Below, piece after piece: positions 34,917 through 43,267 of a stretch of DNA of 64,000 bases. How positions within the stretch are numbered: position 1 is the stretch's first letter; each line of letters starts with the position of its first letter. This DNA comes from Microvirga sp. KLBC 81 (GTDB taxonomy: Bacteria > Pseudomonadota > Alphaproteobacteria > Rhizobiales > Beijerinckiaceae). A program made the position numbers and the translations under genes. The notes under the pieces are model-generated. The model did not search any database and was not told the DNA's origin. It saw only the letters and a program-made list of their open reading frames with translations. The stretch is taken from positions 1 through 64,000 of the forward strand of contig NZ_QDAH01000023.1 in assembly GCF_003075415.1 (NCBI RefSeq), read 5' to 3'.

Positions 34917-35052
34917 GCCTCGGACGTGAAAAGTGGATTTGCACTTTTGGGACCGATCCGATGCTTTCTCCTTGAATGAGAGCATCGTTGAGAGCGGAAA
35001 ACCGGATCCACTTTTCGCTGACGCGGACCTTCGGTTCCGCACGATGCTCTAA
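34917..35052. repeat. palindromic interspersed repeat, copy 8 (abuts repB stop)
   Basis: CCTCGGACGTGAAAAGTGGA, TTTGCACTTTTGGGACCGAT, GAGAGCATCGTTGAGAGCGG, one CGCTGACGCGGACC unit, CCGCACGATGCTCTA. Its end overlaps the last codons/stop of repB by 4 bp, so the repeat supplies the repB stop codon. Confidence 0.85.
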
Positions 35053-36137
35053 AGCTTCGTGCGGAATGCGTTATAGAGCTCGTCTAACTGCTCTGCGACG
35101 AAATCCGCGAACCCAGGATCCGACTTCGTGTCGAAGAGGATCTCAACGCCTCTACTGGAGCGCGTCACAGTCGCACTGGCTGGTCCCCATTCGCTCTTCC
35201 ACGTTTTCCGTTGAACCTTCTGGGCTCTTGGTTGAGGTCCGGAAGCCGCATTGAGCACTCGGATAAAGCGCTCGTCACTGTCGACCGAGGCAAAGTCGTC
35301 TTCCGCTAGGGCCTTCTCAACGCGCTTCGCGGCAGCCTTATCTTCAAGGCATTTGGAGAGCTTGATCCACCGATCCCGGCCTGCTTTTGGGGCTGGGCCG
35401 ATTGCTTCGATAATGGGCTCAGGGACACCTTTTGCGACGGAGATAAGCTTCGAGAGTTCCGTCTTGTCGGTTGAAAGCGCCTGCATGATTACGCTGCGAT
35501 CAAAGCCACGAGCTTCGATCCGCGCTGCAAAAAGCGCTCGTTCGATATAGCTGAGATCTTGCCTCTCTGAGTTCTCGACGCCCTGCGCAACGATCAGTTC
35601 TTCGTCAGAAAGATCGCGGACGAATGCTTTGATTTTACGACCGAGTGCCGCAACCGCCTTGAGGCGGCGGTGGCCATACGCAATCTGGTAGTGTCCACTC
35701 TTAGACGGATGAGGGCGAACAAGTATCGGGACCTCCTGCCCCTTCTCCTCGATCGACCTCACCAAGCTACCAACCTCAAGGCTCTCTAGAGAGCCCAAGC
35801 GGTCGCGAATGACAGAACCCTCAATGAGGGATGGATCCAATTCCACAATCGTCAGACCAGTTGCCAAAGCCTTCTGCAGCGCCTTGGTCTCTTCCTCAAT
35901 CCGACCGAGAGCAAAGCCCATGGACCGCACTGGACCCGCTGGGATGCGCTCCTGCCCAACGTTTGGCGCCGCAGGGTTTCTGACTGCATCCGGACGGGCG
36001 TCGCCCACAGGCAGTTTCATGTGCTGCTTGTCAGGCGATCGCTCCGTTAAGGTTTGTGCTGGAGCATTGACCAGTGCTGCTTTCTCTTCTGCTGATGGAA
36101 TCGAGTACAGATCTTTGATGCGGTCGCGCCTGCTCAT
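35049..36137 (-). CDS. repB: plasmid partition protein RepB (ParB family)
   Basis: Start ATG 36137 (MSRRDRIKDLYSIPSAEEKA) overlaps the repA stop by one base (TAATG) behind GGGAGGG. The 362-residue protein has the ParB N-domain (IVELDPSLIEGSVIRDRLGS, VPILVRPHPSKSGHYQIAYG followed by HRRLKAV) and a central HTH (SYIERALFAARIEARGFDRS). RepB binds parS and, with RepA, segregates the plasmid and represses the operon. Candidate parS sites lie upstream of repA. The stop codon lies at the edge of a palindromic repeat, so the last residues may not be original. Confidence 0.95.
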   Translation of the reverse strand: MSRRDRIKDLYSIPSAEEKAALVNAPAQTLTERSPDKQHMKLPVGDARPDAVRNPAAPNVGQERIPAGPVRSMGFALGRIEEETKALQKALATGLTIVELDPSLIEGSVIRDRLGSLESLEVGSLVRSIEEKGQEVPILVRPHPSKSGHYQIAYGHRRLKAVAALGRKIKAFVRDLSDEELIVAQGVENSERQDLSYIERALFAARIEARGFDRSVIMQALSTDKTELSKLISVAKGVPEPIIEAIGPAPKAGRDRWIKLSKCLEDKAAAKRVEKALAEDDFASVDSDERFIRVLNAASGPQPRAQKVQRKTWKSEWGPASATVTRSSRGVEILFDTKSDPGFADFVAEQLDELYNAFRTKL

Positions 36138-37348
36138 TATGCCCTCCCCCAAGCTTTGTGCACGAGACCGAGAACTTCACGATTAACGGCATCGAGGCTC
36201 TCGATTGCTCTATCAAAGGTCGCCCGAGATACTGCGCCGCGCTCGAGCTCATAGAGGCTTTGTTTAGTCAGACCCGCGTCGGCAATTGCGGTCGACTTCC
36301 AGACGCTGGCTGCCAGGACGTCTTCGCCGAAAAGGCCGCGGAGTAGTGCGACGATCTGCGATTGTGGTCCGTCATGAGGCTCGTGTCGGGTGATGACGTA
36401 GCGGATGAAATCGTGCTGCATGTTACCGCCGGCGCGACGCAGAACGGCAAGCAGATCGGCGGCCATGAGGAGGAACTGCGACATCGAGGCGATATCGACC
36501 ATCTGCGGATGGACAGTGATCAGAAGAGAGGTCGCCGCCAGCAAAGCGCCGAGGGTCAGATAACCCAGCTGCGGTGGGCAGTCGATCACGACGATGTCGT
36601 AGCGGTCCTCAATATCGCTAAGAGCGTCAGCGATCCGGCGATAGAAGTATCGCCCCTCCCCTCCCCCGCTATTAATAGCCTGGGGCGTCTCATGCTCAAA
36701 CTCCATAAGCTCGAGATTGCCAGGAACGAGATCGATGCCGTCGAAATAAGTCGGCCTCACGATTTCGGCGAGAGACCGGCGATCGCTGTCATACCGGATT
36801 GCGCCATATAGCGTGTCGTTTGGCTCGAGATCGAACTCCGGCTGAATGCTGAACATCGAAGTCAGCGACGCCTGCGGATCCAGATCGACGGCAAGGACCC
36901 GGTAGCCCTGCAGTGCCAGATACTGCGCGAGATACAGCGTGGTTGTAGTCTTTGCGGACCCACCTTTGAAGTTCGTGACGGCGATTGCCTGCAGCTTCTC
37001 GCCCGGACGCCTATGCGGAAGATAAAGATGCGCGTCTTTCGGTTTCAGGTCCGCGAGGTAATGACGGAGCTCGTTGATCTGTTTGAGGGTATATGAACGG
37101 CGGCCGCTTGGGGTTGTGTCAGGCTTCGGACCGGCTCCTTCTAAGGATAGCTGCCGGAGATAGCTGTCGCTGACACCAATCAATTTCGCTGCCTCACCAG
37201 ACGTGAATGTCCGCAACTCTTTTGATGCCTCTGGGGGGAAGAGCTTTTCCCGCAACTGCTGGAGTTGACTGGAAAGCAGACGGGCGTGAGCGGAAATTCT
37301 ATCGTCCGTCGTAAAAGATTCGTCGGAACGAATTACCTGCGCTGTCAC
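36137..37348 (-). CDS. repA: plasmid partition ATPase RepA (ParA family)
   Basis: The GTG at 37348 follows AGGAG (37353-37358), giving 403 residues. An N-terminal HTH (FTSGEAAKLIGVSDSYLRQL) precedes the deviant Walker A KGGSAKTTT (128-136), Walker A' region LAVDLDPQASL and DIVVIDCPPQLGYLTLGA. RepA drives partition and autorepresses repABC. An 11-bp inverted repeat 12 bp upstream of the start is the likely operator. First gene of the minus-strand repABC unit. Confidence 0.96.
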   Translation of the reverse strand: MTAQVIRSDESFTTDDRISAHARLLSSQLQQLREKLFPPEASKELRTFTSGEAAKLIGVSDSYLRQLSLEGAGPKPDTTPSGRRSYTLKQINELRHYLADLKPKDAHLYLPHRRPGEKLQAIAVTNFKGGSAKTTTTLYLAQYLALQGYRVLAVDLDPQASLTSMFSIQPEFDLEPNDTLYGAIRYDSDRRSLAEIVRPTYFDGIDLVPGNLELMEFEHETPQAINSGGGEGRYFYRRIADALSDIEDRYDIVVIDCPPQLGYLTLGALLAATSLLITVHPQMVDIASMSQFLLMAADLLAVLRRAGGNMQHDFIRYVITRHEPHDGPQSQIVALLRGLFGEDVLAASVWKSTAIADAGLTKQSLYELERGAVSRATFDRAIESLDAVNREVLGLVHKAWGRA

Positions 37349-37359
37349 GGTGAGATCTC

Positions 37360-37402
37360 CTAAAACGGTTCAGCTTGCCCTTTTGGACGAAAACCGTTTT
37401 AG
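37360..37402. promoter_or_regulatory. inverted repeat upstream of repA, putative RepA operator
   Basis: CTAAAACGGTT (37360-37370) and AACCGTTTTAG (37392-37402) are perfect complements with a 21-bp spacer, just upstream of the repA ribosome-binding site. RepA proteins of this plasmid class repress from such sites. Confidence 0.65.
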
Positions 37403-37507
37403 AGCGCAACTGCTTTCCAATTGGTAAACAAGAATTAATAATAAGCTGTTGCACAATTGCACATGAATTCTTGTCTCAACGTGAGCGCCCGCAATGCAGC
37501 CCTCTCC

Positions 37508-37543
37508 GGCATAGGAAGTTGGCTGATGCCAACTTCCTATGCC
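37508..37543. promoter_or_regulatory. parS-like palindrome 1
   Basis: Perfect 16-bp arms (GGCATAGGAAGTTGGC and GCCAACTTCCTATGCC) around TGAT. The core GTTGGCTGATGCCAAC deviates from GTT-N4-GC-N4-AAC only at the centre (GA). No T-run follows, so it is not a terminator. Confidence 0.6.
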
Positions 37544-37648
37544 GATTCAGAGATAGAGCCTCTCATCGGAGACCTCTCAACGAGGCGCAGGAGCCGTCAT
37601 GCATCAGAGTAGCGTTATCTGGACCCGTCCCTAGCCGTGACGATGCTG

Positions 37649-37675
37649 GTTGGCGGAAGGATTGGCGACGCCAAC
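37649..37675. promoter_or_regulatory. parS-like degenerate palindrome 2
   Basis: GTTGGCG at 37649 and CGCCAAC at 37669, with an inner ATTGGCGACGCCAAC that is one base short of the parS pattern. A weaker member of the cluster. Confidence 0.4.
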
Positions 37676-38013
37676 TCCGCGATTCGTGGTGAGGTGAGTT
37701 GGTGCCGGCACGTCGCACGGCGACAACCACGTCACCTCCTGGGATCGATTTTTGGCCTCGCCCGGAGGCTTTCATCCAGATCGCAAGCGGAATTGGCTGC
37801 TAACTTTGCCTCTTGCCGCCACACGCGACCTACCCGTCCGATTGTCGCCTCAACGACATGCTTGCCCTTGCGGCAGGTGCGGGTGAAATCCGGGTCGCGA
37901 ACTGGTATCGGAAGCTGCAATACGGACCGCCCATCATGTAGGTCCGAGCAAAAAGCCTGTGGTGATTTGCTCACAGGGCGAGTGTTGGCTGGGGAAGAGG
38001 CCCCAGCCAGGCA

Positions 38014-38031
38014 AGTTGGCGGCCGCCAACT
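38014..38031. promoter_or_regulatory. parS-like palindrome 3
   Basis: AGTTGGCGGCCGCCAACT is a perfect 18-bp palindrome; the core GTTGGCGGCCGCCAAC fits GTT-N4-GC-N4-AAC exactly. A TGGCTGGGG/CCCCAGCCA hairpin lies just before it (37986-38009). Confidence 0.7.
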
Positions 38032-38072
38032 CACCGTTCCCGATGATTCAAGCCTGGAAAACAGGCGCTACA

Positions 38073-38268
38073 GCCTCGGACGTGAAAAGAGGATTTGCAC
38101 TTTTGGGACCCATCCGATGCTTTCTCCTTGAATGAGAGCATCGTTCAGGCGACCCGAAGGGCCGCGCCAGCGAATAACCGGGTCCCCTATTCGCTGACGC
38201 GGCCCTTCGGGTCACTGGCGTGGCCCTTCGGGTCGCTGACGCGGACCTTCGGTTCCACACGATGCTCT
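38073..38268. repeat. palindromic interspersed repeat, copy 9 (longest)
   Basis: CCTCGGACGTGAAAAGAGGA, CATCCGATGCTTTCTCCTTG, GAGAGCATCGTTCAGGCGAC. One GAAGGGCCGCGCCAGCG unit is on the left arm, and three tandem 21-bp units (GGCCCTTCGGGTCGCTGACGC type) on the right. CACACGATGCTCT end. Confidence 0.85.
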
Positions 38269-38545
38269 CGTCCACGATCCGTGCGATTACCTCGGACCGG
38301 AGGGCAGGGGTTGGACGGATATCGCCTGCCAGCACGAGCACATTGGCCTCGATGCCATTCGATAACAACGAACTGCTATAAACCGGGAACATATCTTCAG
38401 GCGTGCAGAGGAGTGAACGGTCTTCGCTCTCCTCGAGGTGGAAATCGGAAAATATATGTGGTGCGCACCATGAGCTAATCTCTCCTCACCAAAGTTTCGT
38501 GTCTAGGTGGGACGAGGGCCATAGGAAGGCTGCATCTGCGTCCGA

Positions 38546-38577
38546 ACAGGAAAGTTGGCGGCCGTCAACTTTCCTGT
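38546..38577. promoter_or_regulatory. parS-like palindrome 4
   Basis: ACAGGAAAGTTGGCGG facing CCGTCAACTTTCCTGT: a 32-bp palindrome with one mismatch. The core GTTGGCGGCCGTCAAC fits GTT-N4-GC-N4-AAC. Confidence 0.7.
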
Positions 38578-38734
38578 CGCCTCGGAAGAGGGAGTTGGGC
38601 CACGGGCCGCGAGGACATGCCCGTAGAGAGGACATGCCCGTAGAGATGCATGGCGCGACGCCCAAGCCCGAGAGACCATTAGAACCTGTCGCGGGACATA
38701 CATGACCCGATCGCCTACGGACGGTGGAGGGAGG

Positions 38735-38750
38735 GTTGGCTGTCGCCAAC
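38735..38750. promoter_or_regulatory. parS-like palindrome 5
   Basis: GTTGGCTGTCGCCAAC, with GT instead of GC at the centre. It is 28 bp from the next site (start to start). Confidence 0.5.
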
Positions 38751-38762
38751 TGTCCGACAAAC

Positions 38763-38778
38763 GTTGGCGGCAGCCAGC
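38763..38778. promoter_or_regulatory. parS-like half-degenerate site 6
   Basis: GTTGGCGGCAGCCAGC: GC centre and left half intact, right half AGC instead of AAC. Confidence 0.4.
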
Positions 38779-38993
38779 CTCAAACTCGTGATGGAGATTT
38801 GCCGCTTCGTCGAACGTGCCGTTCACAGGGATTGATTGTCGAGCGGCACAGCAACAGCTCAGACAACCGCCACTCCTGGACATGGATCATACCGATCACC
38901 ACCCGCCGACCCGAAAATATCTATTTCCGGCGGATTGCTGAGCGGGGGCACGCGGAGAGCCAATCGTTCGGCGCTCTCATACCCTGCTGTATT

Positions 38994-39013
38994 GAGTTGG
39001 CGGCCGCCAACTC
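38994..39013. promoter_or_regulatory. parS-like palindrome 7
   Basis: GAGTTGGCGGCCGCCAACTC is a perfect 20-bp palindrome with the same 16-bp core as site 3. Between 37.4 and 39.0 kb no protein gene can be supported; the palindromes and one interspersed repeat are the only structures seen. Confidence 0.7.
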
Positions 39014-39041
39014 TGATGAAGCGCCACTGTGCTACGTTCTT

Positions 39042-39960
39042 TTATTGCGTCCTCTCAGCTCGCGGCGTAGCAGCCCTCCGAGGATGCCTTTTTTCATCGG
39101 ACGAATCCCAGCCTCTTTGCCTAGTCGAGCTGCTGCTTAACCCAAGGGCGTTCCATCCCGTGCCGCCCCGCGGGGGCCGCTCCCGCATGCGTTCGAGTTG
39201 TGCCGCGATGTCACGAGGCGATACATCCCGGCCGGCCATGGCAATGCCCGCGATCAAAGTCATAAGGCGATCGTCCCTTGAGCGGGGAGGGGCCTTCCTG
39301 AGAACGGCTTCGTCAGCCATCCTTTGGGAGACAGGCTTCCGCACCGCCCGACGCAGGCGCTCGACCGTCCAATCCTGCCCACGGGCATTCAGAACACGGA
39401 CAACGTCATCCCGCGTGTGGGCCGGCCGCCTCCGTTTCGCGGTGGACATCCACTGGTCAAGTCGACGCTATCAGGATCGAGGTAACGCTTCTCACGGGCA
39501 AGTATCAGTCGCCGGATGGTGTTTGGGCGACGCTCACGCACACCAGGGTTCCCCAGGACCTTGCCGCGAGCTTTGGCCGCCCGCACGCCTCCCTTCGTGT
39601 GCTCGCAGATCAGGGAGCGCCCCAGCTGAGCGACGACGGCGAGGACCTGCAGCGAGACCATGCCCTGCGGTGTTGAGATGTCGATCAGATCCCGCAGCGA
39701 TCGGAAGTGAGCTCCGCGTTCTTCCGGAGCTTCGAGGATCTTGAGGAGATGGCTCGCCGAGCGTGCCAAAGCGGTCGAGGCGAACCACGGTCAAAACATC
39801 GCCGGGCCTGATCTCCTTGAGAAGGCGTGTAGCACGGGGCGAGAGCGGGGGCGCCGGACCGATGCTCCTGGTGGATCACCTCGCAGCCGGCATCCTTCAG
39901 ATCAAATATCTGGGCATCTGCCACCTGATCTTCGGTGGAAACCCGCGCACAGCCGTTCAG
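39042..39960 (-). pseudogene. serine site-specific recombinase (resolvase) pseudogene
   Basis: Pieces of one recombinase occur in successive frames. The N-terminus CARVSTEDQVADAQIFDLKD and AGCEVIHQEHRSGA (about 39855-39960) comes first, then MARSASHLLKILEAPEERGA to LICEHTKGGVRAAKARGKVL (39389-39769). The C-terminal part is RDDVVRVLNARGQDWTVERL to DRLMTLIAGIAMAGRDVSPR (39042-39449). At least two frame changes separate them, and the catalytic N-terminal segment is broken. It probably once served as plasmid multimer resolvase or transposon resolvase next to the partition region. Confidence 0.8.
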
Positions 39961-40351
39961 GCGCCTCCGCGAGGAAGGGGGGGCAGTCAGACATCGGTAT
40001 CGGGCGGAGTGTTGTCCCGTTCGCTTGCCTCTTCCAGGTCGAGCTCGAATCGGGCAGGAAGGAGTTTTCTGAAATGGTGGAGGTGTCTCAGAGCCCCTTC
40101 GTTCCTAGTCTCTCCATTGAGTTCACCCAGATCCTGGCTCTTCTCAGGAGAGGGGATCACGCGCCGGCAGGCATCCTCTGGTCGTCCTGTTTTGCCGACA
40201 TTCCTTCCTCCGTGCCTCGTGCCCGCTATCACGGCACGGCGAGCCGACACCAATTATGCCCTAAACCTTCGGATCAGGGTCCGGAACCCCATGGGTTCGA
40301 CACCTTTTGTATAATTCCATAAGAATCTACCAACGATCGTTTGCAGACGTT
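39961..40351. other. intergenic, no supported gene
   Basis: A minus-strand frame at 39987-40253 (ends FELDLEEASERDNTPPDTDV) has some protein character but no start signal or recognisable motif. I see no terminators or repeats here. Confidence 0.3.
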
Positions 40352-40690
40352 TCTCAAGTCATTCTGTTAACCAGTCGGAGAGGGGAGGGCTTTCCTGGAG
40401 CCCGGCAAAATGGCTTAAAACAACGGCTTCTGCGGCCATTCAGCACTTCACCCGCCATCAGAGAACGAGCCGGAACCGCTCACCGGCCGCACTGTGGTTG
40501 ATCCATCCTGATGTTGCTGTAGCGAGCGGCGGATCGTCTGTCCCTCCATCGTAGAGATGCCTTGCTTTGCTTCTTCTCGCTAAGCTATAGCTCGCAGCAT
40601 CAATAACTTAGCCGTGGAGCTGAAGCGTGGCTTTCGGGAGCAGGGGAGGGGACTTCGACGACGAGCGGTTCCTGACGCCTCGCAATTACA
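40352..40690 (+). repeat. right arm of the inverted duplication flanking the replicon core
   Basis: Plus-strand counterpart of minus-strand 31341-31662. The upstream region and first codons of the RHE_PE00001 gene copy are recognisably the same but diverged, so the duplication is old. Confidence 0.75.
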
Positions 40691-40914
40691 ACCTGCCGGA
40701 GCTGCCGTGGAAGGCCATCGAGTGCCGCAGCAACTCCAGGCTGCCGGAGCTGGTCGAGCTGTTCCTGTCGCGGCCGCTGGTGACGGTGCCGCTCGGGGCC
40801 AAGCTGCTGCAGGTCACGCCCAAGGCCGTGGACCTGATGCTGGCGCGGCTCGGCGGCGCGCTCCCGCGCGAGCTCACCGGCCCAACCCGCTGCCGCGCCT
40901 GGGGCATCGTGTGA
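40627..40914 (+). pseudogene. internally deleted copy of the RHE_PE00001-family gene
   Basis: The 95-residue frame joins the first about 33 residues of the full gene (MAFGSRGGDFDDERFLTPRN, then YNLPELPWKAIE) directly to its last about 62 (RSNSRLPELVELFLSRPLVT, then AKAVDLMLARLGGALPREL-type HTH and the same RAWGIV end). Everything in between, about 290 residues of DUF1612, is missing without loss of frame. It could still make an HTH-only miniprotein, perhaps interfering with the full protein at 30192-31355. Confidence 0.8.
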
Positions 40915-40926
40915 AGGGCATGCCTT

Positions 40927-41730
40927 CTAGGCTTTCGCCGCCTCGATCGCCTCCGGGATCATCACTTGGATGGCCTCAATCCGGTCCTGCGGTGCCGGAT
41001 GGGTGGACAGGATGGCCGGGATGCCATCACCCTGCTGATCCATGCGCCGCCATAGCTCTACCGCCTCACGCGGGTCATAGCCCGCCTTGGCCATCATGAA
41101 CAGGCCGAGTCTGTCGGCCTCTAGCTCCTGAGCGCGGCCATAAGGCCGCACGAGGCCGAACTCCACACCAACACCAAGCAGAGCCGCGATTTCGCGGGCA
41201 AACGCCACGTCGTTGACTTGAAGCAGAAAGCTGATCAGCCGCAATCCCCACTGCCGCAGGGTCTCGGCGGAGACCCGTTCCCGCGAATGGTCGGCCTGGA
41301 GATGCCCGATCTCGTGCCCGATGACAGCCGCAAGCTGGTTCTCAGTTCTGGCGATCCGGAGCATGCCCTCAAGCACGCCGATCTTGCGGCCGGGCAGGAC
41401 GAAAGCGTTCGCCTGTGGCTCGGCGAAGGTCCGAACCTCCCAGCGGCTTGGCTCCTCACCTGCAGCCACGAGGAGCCGCCTTGCAATCTCAGCCACCCGA
41501 CGCTGGGCTCCACCGTCCCGTGACACTGGCATCCGCTGGCGCAGCCTGGCCCAGGTATCGAGCCCGAGCTGCTCCACAGTCTCGTCTGACACGATGAAGG
41601 GAGCGACTCGCTCGCATCCCGCCACAGCGGCGGGCGCAAGCGTCACGCTCATGAGCAGGTGCAGGGCCTTGCGCCGGGTCAGGCCGACCGGTGCAGAGGA
41701 AGGGCTGTACGGCAGCTTGCAGGTGCACAT
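40927..41730 (-). CDS. M48-family metallopeptidase, predicted lipoprotein
   Basis: ATG at 41730 follows GAGG; a TTG 12 bp upstream is the alternative. The 267-residue protein has a twin-arginine-like/lipoprotein signal (LTRRKALHLLMSVTLAPAAVAGC, lipobox Cys39) and the zinc motif H139-E-x-x-H143 in AAVIGHEIGHLQADH. The downstream ELEADRLGLFMMAKAGYDP supplies the third ligand Glu. This is the layout of periplasmic YcaL/LoiP/BepA-like M48 proteases that act in envelope quality control. Confidence 0.92.
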   Translation of the reverse strand: MCTCKLPYSPSSAPVGLTRRKALHLLMSVTLAPAAVAGCERVAPFIVSDETVEQLGLDTWARLRQRMPVSRDGGAQRRVAEIARRLLVAAGEEPSRWEVRTFAEPQANAFVLPGRKIGVLEGMLRIARTENQLAAVIGHEIGHLQADHSRERVSAETLRQWGLRLISFLLQVNDVAFAREIAALLGVGVEFGLVRPYGRAQELEADRLGLFMMAKAGYDPREAVELWRRMDQQGDGIPAILSTHPAPQDRIEAIQVMIPEAIEAAKA

Positions 41731-41900
41731 CGTCCTCGACAACTCATCAGCCAGGGGTGGGGTGCCATTGCACCAAGCAGATACGGTGCGGCTGCTGTTC
41801 CAGAAGCGGCTTCAAACCTTGACCGACCAGACAGGAGCCGCGCACCGCAGCGGGACCAGTCATTGCGATCCGGGCATGCCGGGCCCATGTCATTGGGCAG

Positions 41901-42831
41901 ATGAATGACAGTGCCATAGCGGCTGAGGCGCTCAGCCGTCCCATCCTGCTTGCAGCGAATGGAACGCTGCGGCGGGTCGGTGGCGAGATCGAGTTCCTGG
42001 GCCCGAGCGCCCGTGTCGCGGCGGAGGCTCTTGCCCGTGATCTGGGTGGATCTTGCGAGGCTGAGGATCCACATGCGTTCCGGATCCGCAGCACCCGCTT
42101 TAGCGAGATGATGATCGAGACCGACCTGCGGCACGTTCAACCCCGAACGGTACCCGGAGCTCGGCCTGAGACTGGATCGCCGCGTGGCGGCATGGCTCGG
42201 CACGGTGGTGTCACCCTTTGTCCTGCGGGAACTCATTACCGCACCCATGCCGCTCGCTCAGCTTCCGGAGATGAACATGGTGATCGGAAGCCTGCGGGCT
42301 GCGGGTGCATACGGCCGCGGGGCCGTGCTGTGGGACTCTTTGGGGCTCCACTTCAACATCGATCCGCCGCGTCTTGATGCCGAGACCGTGGTGGCCTTTC
42401 TGAAGGCCTTCCTCGTGCTCAGTGATCGGCTCCGGCGCGAGACCACCCGTGGGAGCTTGCGTCGGACTCTCGTTCTTCCGCCCGACTACCCGCAGGCCTA
42501 CAAGCGACGTGTGCTCGATCCGGATTATTGGCCTGACCTGACGGTTCTGACGGAGGATTATCTCGCGGCCAACCCGACCCGGAGGCGGGCGCTCGATCTG
42601 CTGCCGCTGCTTGCCTACTTCGATGAGGAGCGGGTGCGCTCGGTGCTGCCACATGAGAAGATCGGCTCACGGCCGGTGTTTCACTACCGCCTGCCGCAAG
42701 CTCATTTGAGCGATCCCACTTGGAGCATTATGGCGGGCTGGGAGCGTTGGCTGAGCGTGGAGCGTCTGGCGGCGAGCCCGGACCAGCTTGCTGCAATGGG
42801 ACAGATTGCCCGGAGCCAGGATCCATCTTAA
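41901..42831 (+). pseudogene. putative amidoligase gene, split by one frameshift
   Basis: The 5' part (41901 to about 42135) reads RVGGEIEFLGPSARVAAEAL, a typical amidoligase-2 (PF12224) opening, up to MMIETDLRHV. The frame then shifts, and the 3' part (from about 42127) reads CGTFNPERYPELGLRLDRRV, FVLRELITAPMPLAQLPEM, LGLHFNIDPPRLDAETVVAF and ends at 42831. Amidoligases (COOH-NH2 ligase fold) join amino groups to carboxylates, often in cell-wall or peptide tagging contexts. One single-base indel near 42130 breaks the gene. Confidence 0.75.
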
Positions 42832-43073
42832 TCATCATCATCCTCGGCTCTGTGCCACTGACGCTTGGAACGATAGCCCTCAGGCACGCGCTCGCGCACG
42901 ATGCGACGCTCGTAGATCGTTCGACCGCGGTGATCATCCGTGATGACCGTGTCAACACGGGTATGAACCCCATTTGAGGAGTTCGAGCTTGAATTCGACG
43001 AGGTATTGCCAGCCTGAGCGACCGGGGTGAGCGCCAAGACAAACAAGCTTGAAAGTGCGAGCAGACCTTTCAT
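42828..43073 (-). CDS. small exported hypothetical protein, 81 aa
   Basis: The internal ATG at 43073 (MKGLLALSSLFVLALTPVAQ) begins a clear signal peptide; the upstream extension has no such character. The mature part has a Ser/Asn-rich linker, then VHTRVDTVITDDHRGRTIYE and RRIVRERVPEGYRSKRQWH with an acidic DDDD end. It probably lies in the periplasm. No family named. Its end overlaps the amidoligase stop by 4 bp on the other strand. Confidence 0.65.
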   Translation of the reverse strand: MKGLLALSSLFVLALTPVAQAGNTSSNSSSNSSNGVHTRVDTVITDDHRGRTIYERRIVRERVPEGYRSKRQWHRAEDDDD

Positions 43074-43267
43074 GAGCGGCTTCACATTCTGATCCAGGAG
43101 GCTCCAGCCTAGTAACGCACGCTGAACCGACGCTGAAGGACAATACAGTGGAAGGCAGCGTGTTTCCGCTGCCCTATGGAAGGACAAACCGATCTCCACG
43201 CTCAGAATTCGCAACAGTCCGTGCTATTTTGCCGTAGACGAAGAGGACCGTGCCACGGAGGATTGCG

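Noticed and set aside
37375..37692. A 105-codon plus-strand frame next to repA
   Set aside because: It runs through the operator and the first parS-like palindrome and has no ribosome-binding site or protein-like composition.
37508..38577. The GTTGGC..GCCAAC hairpins as rho-independent terminators
   Set aside because: No T-run follows any of them on either strand, and no genes end there. The shared core argues for protein binding.
38836..39744. A 302-codon plus-strand frame over the recombinase remnant
   Set aside because: The minus strand carries recognisable recombinase segments; the plus-strand product is Arg/Ser-rich shadow sequence.
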